Below are positions 57,897-64,000 of a stretch of 64,000 nt of DNA, in pieces; position 1 is the first letter of the stretch, and every line of letters starts with the position of its first letter. The notes beneath the pieces were generated by a model. That model searched no databases. It saw only the letters and a program-made list of their open reading frames with translations, and was not told the origin of the DNA. The stretch is from an uncultured Clostridia bacterium (lineage in GTDB: Bacteria; Bacillota; Clostridia; Christensenellales; UBA3700), in contig CALGRX010000020.1 of assembly GCA_937880755.1 (NCBI GenBank), forward strand, positions 124,001-188,000, written 5' to 3'. The translations under genes were made by a program, and so were the position numbers.

Positions 57897-59233
57897 ACCA
57901 ACAAGGTGGCTAGTCCTGCAATATCCCCTGCCCCCAAAATCAAAATTAAATCGTTTTTTTCTGCCGATTTCGTGATATAATCGGCTATTTTTTTGTCGTC
58001 GTCGATATAGCAAGCCATCTTGCCCCGCCGCACCAAAGCGCAATACAAGTCGAAAGCATCGGCTCCGTCGCTCTTGCTCTCTCTCGCCGAATAGGTAGGG
58101 GCGATAATTAGTTCGTCACACCAATAAAAACTGTCTACGAAGCCGTCGAGCAACACGGCGGTGCGAGAATAGGTATGTGGTTGGAATACCACCCAAATTT
58201 TGCCACGTGTCATCATCAACGCCGTGTCGATTGCCGTCTTGATTTCGGTAGGATGATGAGCGTAGTCGACGATTACCCTCGCTCCCCTCTCCGTCTTGCC
58301 CCTACATTCCATTCTTCTCTTGACCCCCTCAAAGTCGCTAAGAGCCTCACAAACGCTATCCAGAGAAAAACCTAGGTTGTGTAGAGTGGCTACGGCAAGC
58401 ATACTGTTGACTACGTTGTGTCTGCCTACCACCGCAAGCTTGACGACAACCGACTGAGAGCCGTGAACTAGCGTATATGAAAATTTGGCTCTATCTTGTT
58501 GTAGATTGCAAGCGTAATAATCGCACGTCGGCAAATAACCGCAAGTGACGAGGTTGCTACGCGAGGATAGCTTATCTATGCAATCTTGAGTGACGATACA
58601 TCTTGTGCAACGCCTGCGATACTCTTCAAACGCATCGGCGTACTGTCCCTCGTCGCTATAAGTGTCGGGGTGGTCGTAGTCTATAGACGTGATGACCCCT
58701 AACCAGCTGTCAAAAGACAAAAAACTGCGACGATATTCGCAAGCTTCGCTCAAAAAATACTCGTTGCCCGTATAGACGGGCGAAGGCGTACCGTCCACCG
58801 CTTGCCCACCGATATGCGAGGCAAACTTGCACCCCAACTTACGCATTACGTGCTCTATCATCAACGAGGTGGTGGTTTTGCCGTGACTGCCCGATATGCT
58901 GATAGTCTTGTCAAACCGACTTGCTATCAACGGCAAAAAGTCCTTCCTCTCTAGGCAAGGTACGGCTATCTTGCGGGCAAATACCAATTCTTGATCGTCA
59001 AGGTTTATTGCCGAGCTATATACCACTAGGTCGACATCTCGGACTTTTGACGGGTCGTGACCAACCACGCAATCTACACCTCGCTCTCTCAAAAAGTCCA
59101 TTTGAGCGCAATCTCTCAAGTCGCTTCCGCTCACGTCGAGTCCCATATCCAAACACAGCGTCGCAAGCACGCTGAGGCTTGCTCCGCATACGCCGACAAA
59201 ATGTATCTTGCTTATTTCGTCAAAAGTCAACAT
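57893..59233 (-). CDS. murC: UDP-N-acetylmuramate-L-alanine ligase
   Basis: The 446-residue ATP-dependent ligase adds L-Ala in peptidoglycan synthesis. The N-terminal UDP-binding loop is FVGVCGASLSVLA (slightly diverged from GIGGxGMSxxA). The ATP loop is ISGSHGKTTTSLMIEH near residue 117, and DYAHHPTEI and FQPHTYSRT are MurC-specific. No ribosome site is seen before the ATG at 59233, and no clear promoter was found there. Its end overlaps that of the convergent MDR gene. Confidence 0.93.
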   Translation of the reverse strand: MLTFDEISKIHFVGVCGASLSVLATLCLDMGLDVSGSDLRDCAQMDFLRERGVDCVVGHDPSKVRDVDLVVYSSAINLDDQELVFARKIAVPCLERKDFLPLIASRFDKTISISGSHGKTTTSLMIEHVMRKLGCKFASHIGGQAVDGTPSPVYTGNEYFLSEACEYRRSFLSFDSWLGVITSIDYDHPDTYSDEGQYADAFEEYRRRCTRCIVTQDCIDKLSSRSNLVTCGYLPTCDYYACNLQQDRAKFSYTLVHGSQSVVVKLAVVGRHNVVNSMLAVATLHNLGFSLDSVCEALSDFEGVKRRMECRGKTERGARVIVDYAHHPTEIKTAIDTALMMTRGKIWVVFQPHTYSRTAVLLDGFVDSFYWCDELIIAPTYSARESKSDGADAFDLYCALVRRGKMACYIDDDKKIADYITKSAEKNDLILILGAGDIAGLATLLV

Positions 59234-59287
59234 ATTACAATATATGCGCTCGCCACGCCTTATGTTCTCTTAGCAAAAATTTGGGTA

Positions 59288-59316
59288 TGGACAAACGAAA
59301 AAAAAGGTAGTATAAT
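59288..59316 (+). promoter_or_regulatory. spoVG promoter
   Basis: TGGACA (59288-59293), 17 bases, TATAAT (59311-59316), a sigma-A-like promoter 30 bases before the start. No sigma-H pattern was recognised, unlike Bacillus spoVG. Confidence 0.65.
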
Positions 59317-59346
59317 TATATTATCCAAAATATGCGAGGTGAAAAT

Positions 59347-59625
59347 ATGAGAATAAGTGACGTTAGAGTAAGACTCATCAACAACAGCGACTCCAAACTC
59401 AAAGGCGTTGCCTCCGTGGTGATAGACGATTGTTTTGCCGTGCACGACATCAAGATTATTATGGGCACGGAAGGAGTATTCGTGGCTATGCCTAGCAAAA
59501 AGACCCCCGACGGCGAGTTTAAGGACATAGTTCACCCTATCAATAGCGAAACGAGGGCTATATTTACGGAAGCAATAATTGCCGCCTATAACGAAGAAAC
59601 GGCAAAAGAAGGCAATCAAGACTAA
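59347..59625 (+). CDS. spoVG: SpoVG, RNA/DNA-binding regulator of septation and sporulation
   Basis: The 92-residue protein matches SpoVG: MRISDVRVRLINNSDSKLKG at the N-terminus, FAVHDIKII and FVAMPSKKTPDGEFKDIVHPI (cited as AMPSKKTPDGEFKDI), with the usual acidic tail. GAGGTG before the ATG at 59347 decides the start over the frame from 59332. In Firmicutes it binds nucleic acids and affects cell division, sporulation and virulence genes. It is divergent from murC. Confidence 0.96.
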   Translation: MRISDVRVRLINNSDSKLKGVASVVIDDCFAVHDIKIIMGTEGVFVAMPSKKTPDGEFKDIVHPINSETRAIFTEAIIAAYNEETAKEGNQD

Positions 59626-59645
59626 CTAATTATTTGCTTGCAACG

Positions 59646-59674
59646 AAAAATCCACCTGTATTAGGTGGATTTTT
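59646..59674. terminator. Bidirectional terminator between spoVG and the kinase gene
   Basis: A perfect 12-bp stem AAAAATCCACCT/AGGTGGATTTTT serves both convergent genes. Confidence 0.9.
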
Positions 59675-59701
59675 ACGATTATATTGTGATTAGTTTTGCT
59701 A

Positions 59702-61255
59702 TTATTTACACTTCTCTCCGAGTATGTCGTAGAGTTCGTCGTACAACGGACGCATATAGCGATACATTCTTCTATACACTCTGTTGTAATATTCGTGATA
59801 TATTTTGTGGTCCGCCGAGTTAGGAACGAACTCGTCTTTGACGTGGCGCATAGACTTGAGAGCATCTTCCAAGTCGTCAAACTCTTTGACACCGACAAAG
59901 CTTATCATAGCGGCACCCAGACCACTCGTTTCGTGAGTTTGCACGCGGTAGACGGGTTTGCCTATCACGTCGCACAATATTTGGCAAATAACGTCGCTCT
60001 GCGAGCCACCACCCGACACGCCTACCCTATCGACTCGAATTTTGGCGCGCGTCTGCATATTGTTGAGACCGTCCAACAAGCCGTAGCACAATCCCTCGAT
60101 AATGGCGCGATACATATATTCTCTATCGTGCACGTCGGTAAAGCCAATCATCGAGCCTTTGGCTTCCGGGTTTTTGAGCCCCGGTCCCCATAAAGGTTGC
60201 AAAATAAGTCCGTGCGAGCCGACGGGAACATTGGAGAGTTTTCTATCCAATATTCTCTCCACCTTTTCGCCCGTCTCCTCGGCTTCTTTTTGTTCGTAGA
60301 GGGCAAACTGCTCTCTAAACCAACTTACCATCCAAAAGCCTCTAAATATTTGAATTTCGGGATTCCACTTGCCCATAACTACCGATGGATAGGCGGGCAT
60401 AAACGCCTCGGGTTCGACGTATTTGTCGGTGCAAATCTCAACCGACGAAGCCGTGCCTAGACTGATTGACGCTACGTTGGAGCTCACTGCTCCCACACCG
60501 AGAGATTCACATCCCTTGTCGGTGCCCGAAGCTACGACAGGAAGCCCTTGTTTGAGTCCCGTCTCCTTGCTACATTGCTCGGTTACGTATCCCAAAATTT
60601 CGCCCGGATTGACCAAATCGCACATCTTGTCAATCGGCGTGCCGAAAACGGGATAAGTCAAGCCGTGCTTGGTCTGCCAACAACGCTTTTTGTAATCAAA
60701 GGGGATTTTGCACGCAATACCCGCGTTGCTCTCGACGAGATTGCCCGTAAGACGAAAGTTGACGTAGGTGGACGGTACGACTACCTTAGCCGTCTTGGCC
60801 CAAATATCGGGTTGGTTGACTCTAACCCAATTGGTATAAGAGGTCTTGCGTGATACCCTTACGCCCTCGCTCATACCTACCAAAAAGTACAAAAATCTAT
60901 TGAAAGCGGGAAGCGGGTCGGGACAATCTACCTCTCGCTTGTCCAGCCACAATATCGTGTTGCGGGAGGGATTGCCCTCGGCGTCCAAAAATACCGTGGT
61001 ATTACGAATAGAGGTGACGCTGATGGCAACGACGTCGTCTAACAGCTCAGGCGCGTCCTTCCTAATTTGCTCACAAACCTCGACTACGCCGTCGTAGAGA
61101 CTAAGCGTGTCCTTCTCGGCTCTGCCGTCCTCACCTAGCACGAAAAAGTCTTCGCACACTTGCGACTTATGTACGAGATTTCCTTGTTTGTCAAATAGCA
61201 ATCCTCTGGTTGATTGAGTGCCTATATCAAATATCAATGCCAACGGTCTATTCAT
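59702..61255 (-). CDS. FGGY-family carbohydrate kinase
   Basis: The 517-residue kinase has the sugar-kinase start LALIFDIGTQSTRGLLFD (phosphate-1 motif), a central LGTASSVEI and the adenosine motif VSGGGSQSDVICQILCDV near the C-terminus. FGGY kinases phosphorylate pentoses, gluconate, glycerol or related polyols. Sequence features do not let me choose; no sugar transporter or isomerase is adjacent. It is the last gene of an operon with an acyl ligase (eight bases apart) and two PAP2-type membrane proteins, a context that suggests a polyol or lipid head-group substrate; that is a guess. Confidence 0.88.
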   Translation of the reverse strand: MNRPLALIFDIGTQSTRGLLFDKQGNLVHKSQVCEDFFVLGEDGRAEKDTLSLYDGVVEVCEQIRKDAPELLDDVVAISVTSIRNTTVFLDAEGNPSRNTILWLDKREVDCPDPLPAFNRFLYFLVGMSEGVRVSRKTSYTNWVRVNQPDIWAKTAKVVVPSTYVNFRLTGNLVESNAGIACKIPFDYKKRCWQTKHGLTYPVFGTPIDKMCDLVNPGEILGYVTEQCSKETGLKQGLPVVASGTDKGCESLGVGAVSSNVASISLGTASSVEICTDKYVEPEAFMPAYPSVVMGKWNPEIQIFRGFWMVSWFREQFALYEQKEAEETGEKVERILDRKLSNVPVGSHGLILQPLWGPGLKNPEAKGSMIGFTDVHDREYMYRAIIEGLCYGLLDGLNNMQTRAKIRVDRVGVSGGGSQSDVICQILCDVIGKPVYRVQTHETSGLGAAMISFVGVKEFDDLEDALKSMRHVKDEFVPNSADHKIYHEYYNRVYRRMYRYMRPLYDELYDILGEKCK

Positions 61256-61263
61256 TTTTCCTC

Positions 61264-62883
61264 CTACCTACTCATCTGTTGCAACGCCAAAAAATCTACT
61301 TTTCCAATAGGTGTCCTTGGCAATTCGTCAATAAATTCTATAATGCCCGGCATACTGTGCCTCATAAAGTTTTGCGCTATAGCTTGTCTGATTATTTCTA
61401 TTATTTGTTCGTTGTCAAGCAAGGTGGACGTGTCCTTGACGACGTATAGCTTGGTCGAGCTCTTGCCGTTGATAGTCGTCTCTACAACGCAACTAATTTT
61501 GACGCAATCGAGGTTGTCGACGACGTTCTCAATCTCTTGAGGAAAGACGTTGACGCCCGATATCTTGACAAGTCTCTTGATACGGTCGGTAAAAAACACG
61601 TTGCCGTCCTCGTCGATATATCCCACGTCACCGCTCTTGAGCCACTTGACGTGCTTGTCGTCCTCAAAAAAAGCCTCTCGATCGCCCTCGCTGTTATAAT
61701 AACCCTTCATCAGCGTAGGACCGGATATGACTATCTCGCCCTTATTCTTTGGCGGTAAAAAGTTGCCTTGTTCGTCTATTATCGCAAAGGTCATACTCTT
61801 GACGGGTCTACCGATTGAGTTGGGTTTGTACACCTTCATGGTGTTGATGCAACATACGCACGCTTCCGTCAGTCCGTAGCCCTCGCTGAGCAAAATATTG
61901 TTGCCTATCTTTTCCATAGCTTGCTTGAAGAGCTGTTTGGTGTTTTCCGAAACCTTGTCTCCGCCGCAATAGCAAGCGCGAATTTTGGTGAGCATTTTGC
62001 CCTTAAACTTGCCCGAGGCAAGCATCTTGGAATACATATAAGGCACGCCCGCCACGAAAGTCACACCGTATCTTTTGATGAGATAACAAGCCGTGTCCGC
62101 CTTGAATTTAGGCATAAGTATGATGCGTATGCCGGCACATATCATAGAATGTAGACATACGCCAAGACCGTAAGTATGGAATATCGGCAACGCCATAAGC
62201 ATTGCATCCTTGTTGCTGTATCTATGGTCGATCGCGTCGAGTATGTTGTCTGTGAGATTGTTGAGAGCCCTATTGCTCATCATCACCGTCTTGGCTTTGC
62301 CACACGTGCCGCCACTATGCATATACACCGCCATATCCTCGCCGTCAACGGCTACCGTAGGCGCGATATATTTGCCTATATCTCTATATCTCACCACGTT
62401 GGAAGAATTGTCAGTGCTCAATTTCTTGGCAACGTAGGCGTTGTAAAAAGGTTTGAATGCCATCGGCAAATAGTCTTGCGCAGAGCACAAAATTATCGGC
62501 TTGCCCGTAGCTTCAATCCAATCTTTATATTTGTAAAAAAACTCGTCGAAAAGTACGTAGGCTTTGGGCGACATCTCCTCGTCCATTGCTTGTAGCTTTT
62601 CGCTAGGTATGACGGGATGAACGAGATTGGCTATCGCTCCCGCCCTATTGATAGCGTAGAAGCATACCAATGCATTGGGGATATTGCTGAGGCAAAGCAC
62701 AACGTTGTCACCTTTGCCAACGCCAAGGCTCATGAGGTAGCCGGCAAAATTCTCTACGTCCCTTATAAACTTGGCACGGGTAGTGCTCGCACCCCAAAAT
62801 TGCCACACCTTGTCGGTGGCAGGATTGTGTGCCGTACACGCCTTGTAGTAAGAAAACATTGATTGATTGAAATCGACGCTCAT
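61264..62883 (-). CDS. AMP-forming acyl-CoA synthetase/ligase
   Basis: The 539-residue ANL-superfamily enzyme has A3 MHSGGTCGKAKTVMMS near residue 194 (first Thr/Ser-rich loop; the usual TSGTTG reads HSGGTC), A5 GYGLTEA, A7 SGDVGYIDEDG, A8 RIKRLVKISGVNVFPQEIE and the C-terminal PRTPIGKVD with the adenylation Lys. It activates a carboxylic acid as acyl-AMP and probably transfers it to CoA. Medium or long acyl chains fit best, but the substrate is uncertain. It overlaps the PAP2-like gene by four bases. Confidence 0.9.
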   Translation of the reverse strand: MSVDFNQSMFSYYKACTAHNPATDKVWQFWGASTTRAKFIRDVENFAGYLMSLGVGKGDNVVLCLSNIPNALVCFYAINRAGAIANLVHPVIPSEKLQAMDEEMSPKAYVLFDEFFYKYKDWIEATGKPIILCSAQDYLPMAFKPFYNAYVAKKLSTDNSSNVVRYRDIGKYIAPTVAVDGEDMAVYMHSGGTCGKAKTVMMSNRALNNLTDNILDAIDHRYSNKDAMLMALPIFHTYGLGVCLHSMICAGIRIILMPKFKADTACYLIKRYGVTFVAGVPYMYSKMLASGKFKGKMLTKIRACYCGGDKVSENTKQLFKQAMEKIGNNILLSEGYGLTEACVCCINTMKVYKPNSIGRPVKSMTFAIIDEQGNFLPPKNKGEIVISGPTLMKGYYNSEGDREAFFEDDKHVKWLKSGDVGYIDEDGNVFFTDRIKRLVKISGVNVFPQEIENVVDNLDCVKISCVVETTINGKSSTKLYVVKDTSTLLDNEQIIEIIRQAIAQNFMRHSMPGIIEFIDELPRTPIGKVDFLALQQMSR

Positions 62884-63761
62884 AGTATCCTACCCAATAA
62901 GTTATTTTCGGACAAGTCCGTCCTATCTCCGTCAGTGCCAAATGCCAAAACCTTGGCTGTCTTGGTAACGGCATATCCGATAATACCGCCGATAGCTACG
63001 TCGGACAAGAAGTATTTGCCCGAAAAGAGCGAGCCGATGATGACCAAAACCACGAAAAAGTTGATGGCAACTTGCATCCAACCCACCTTGTTGGCAAGTC
63101 TTGGGTGTATATTGGTCAAAGTCATCAAAGTCCATGTAGTAAAGGCGAGTGCCGTCTTGTTGTCGGGCATTGCCCAACCGCCCTCGACGTTGACAATCTT
63201 GTACCATGGACTAAAAGTAGCACCTTGTTCAACCACGTCGATATAAGAGGCTCTCTTCCATACAAACTTCATTCCGTAAGAAATGCCCGCTACTACGCCG
63301 ACAATTATGCAAGCGGTGATAGCCCACTTCTTGTACCTTTCGTACTCTTGTCTTCTGTGCTTGGACAAATCGTTGAGAAACAGTAAATAAACGAAGACCC
63401 CGCATACCGCCGATACCGAAACGTAGTACACCCTCTTGTCAAAAATGAGTTGAAAAAGGTCAATAACGGCGAAAGTCGCCGAAATTATACCCAAGACAAA
63501 ATACGCAATGATATATAGCCTCTTGAGTACGATATTACATTCTTTGTTGTAGGCGCACTTGAGCAGTATTCCGCAAGCCGCCATCATTATCAAAAACGCG
63601 GGAACTTTGGCAATAGAATCAATTAGGACGCTAAAGGTATTGCCGGGTAGACAAATAGCCTCGGCAATAGCCAAATCTTTGAATGAACCTATGGTGAGCA
63701 TCGTGAGCAAAATAAACGCTGTTGCCACGCTCCAAATCGCTTGTCTTATTGCTTCTTTCAT
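62880..63761 (-). CDS. PAP2-superfamily-like membrane protein with altered active site
   Basis: The 293-residue protein has about seven hydrophobic segments and the C-terminal pattern of PAP2 phosphatases (FSGKYFLSDVAIGGIIGYAV). The signature SRxxxxxHxxxD is changed to SGKYFLSD: Arg and His are missing. The earlier PSGH-type motif reads MPDNKTALAF, so phosphatase activity is doubtful. It may bind lipid or serve as partner of the intact PAP2 protein encoded just upstream (4-base overlap). A gene duplication followed by divergence is the simplest origin. Confidence 0.7.
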   Translation of the reverse strand: MKEAIRQAIWSVATAFILLTMLTIGSFKDLAIAEAICLPGNTFSVLIDSIAKVPAFLIMMAACGILLKCAYNKECNIVLKRLYIIAYFVLGIISATFAVIDLFQLIFDKRVYYVSVSAVCGVFVYLLFLNDLSKHRRQEYERYKKWAITACIIVGVVAGISYGMKFVWKRASYIDVVEQGATFSPWYKIVNVEGGWAMPDNKTALAFTTWTLMTLTNIHPRLANKVGWMQVAINFFVVLVIIGSLFSGKYFLSDVAIGGIIGYAVTKTAKVLAFGTDGDRTDLSENNLLGRIL

Positions 63762-64000
63762 TTAACTTCCTCTTGAGATAGAGCCCTATCGCTGATTGCG
63801 TAAGTGTACTTGTCCTTAGCAAAAAATACCTTTTTGAGCACGAAAAATATAGCGTAAGTGATATATACGCCCGCTACCGTGTCGGACAAGAAATGCGCGC
63901 AGTTGACTATCCTGGAATACATAGTCAAGCCTATGAGAATTATGCTGACGGCGTACACCGTAGGTTTGACCCACTTGCGACTCTTGAGCGAAGGTAAAAT
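63758..64000 (-). CDS. PAP2-family phosphatase, 5' end outside window
   Basis: Only the C-terminal 80 codons are visible; the frame is open to the right edge. SRIVNCAHFLSDTVAGVYITY retains the PAP2 signature (Ser-Arg, His, Asp). Two membrane segments and a charged tail ending in LSQEEVK follow. Such enzymes dephosphorylate phosphatidic acid, undecaprenyl diphosphate or similar lipid phosphates at the membrane. It leads the operon seen here; more genes may lie upstream beyond the window. Confidence 0.8.
   Translation of the reverse strand: MLPSLKSRKWVKPTVYAVSIILIGLTMYSRIVNCAHFLSDTVAGVYITYAIFFVLKKVFFAKDKYTYAISDRALSQEEVK

Noticed and set aside
1..64000. tRNA and rRNA genes
   Set aside because: No TPsiC-arm (GGTTCGA) with a matching cloverleaf and no rRNA-like sequence were found on either strand by reading; a covariance search was not possible.

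Overview
The window is a stretch of chromosome from a spore-forming anaerobic member of the Clostridia (Bacillota). The taxonomic evidence is direct: SpoIVA (20669-22144) with a sigma-E-like promoter, SpoVG (59347-59625), NfnA/NfnB, a [FeFe]-hydrogenase-like protein, GTP-dependent PEP carboxykinase, HPr kinase, RNase J, a T-box leader and TTGACA/TATAAT promoters with 17-bp spacers. No rRNA, tRNA, phage, transposase gene or CRISPR array was seen. An uncultured gut lineage is my guess from the gene mix and the repeats; nothing here fixes the family.

Layout. 1-5354: nfnB (cut by the window edge), nfnA, nth and a P-type ATPase with a long charged N-terminal extension, all leftward and overlapping. 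5422-13025: aromatic amino-acid block aroB-aroA-aroC-pheA-aroE/aroK fusion-aroQ-tyrA, leftward. It holds every step from DAHP to chorismate and on to prephenate derivatives, but no DAHP synthase. 13450-18820: MATE transporter, leuA behind a T-box with a CUC (Leu) specifier, and a lone TrpB2-type tryptophan synthase beta subunit behind a promoter, a nine-residue Trp-containing leader peptide and a terminator. 18967-22201: DUF3810-like membrane metalloprotease, a Cys/Arg-rich small protein and spoIVA. 22316-28344: DUF512 radical SAM protein, der, aminotransferase, phosphodiesterase, [FeFe]-hydrogenase-like protein. 28613-34190: six-gene RNase J operon with tRNA wobble-uridine hydroxylation/methylation genes (U32 protein, TrmR), a glycosyltransferase, a Dabb protein and cyclophilin.

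34293-36665: serC-serA, rightward. 36815-42736: MMPL/RND exporter, pckG and an unknown 238-residue protein, separated by repeat-rich spacers containing MITE-like elements. 42819-48341: an HPr-like protein that lost the catalytic His but keeps the regulatory Ser (Crh-like), a DUF4364 regulator, a decayed XRE regulator, hprK with a small acidic partner, a HAD phosphatase, uvrC and a CadC-type ArsR regulator. 48378-51882: Cys-rich small protein and a three-gene set (DUF5685, Cys-tailed J-like protein, membrane protein) behind trpS. 51941-56666: rpmE, a DUF1385-PrmC fusion, prfA, thrC. 56872-59625: divergent MDR dehydrogenase, murC, spoVG. 59702-64000: two PAP2-family membrane proteins, an AMP-forming acyl ligase and an FGGY kinase in one tight operon.

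How the parts connect. Prephenate made by the aro block is the substrate both for Tyr/Phe synthesis and, by family knowledge, for the U32/TrmR wobble-uridine pathway. HprK and the Crh-like protein are a plausible regulatory pair. Leu and Trp supply are each sensed in the nascent RNA by different mechanisms. Several genes (P-type ATPase, DUF3810-like, uvrC, HAD, probably MMPL) have strong promoters placed so close to the start codon that leaderless transcripts are predicted. This recurrent feature, the Trp leader peptide, the MITE-like elements, the Cys-rich proteins and the terminal lipid-like operon are the points most worth following up.
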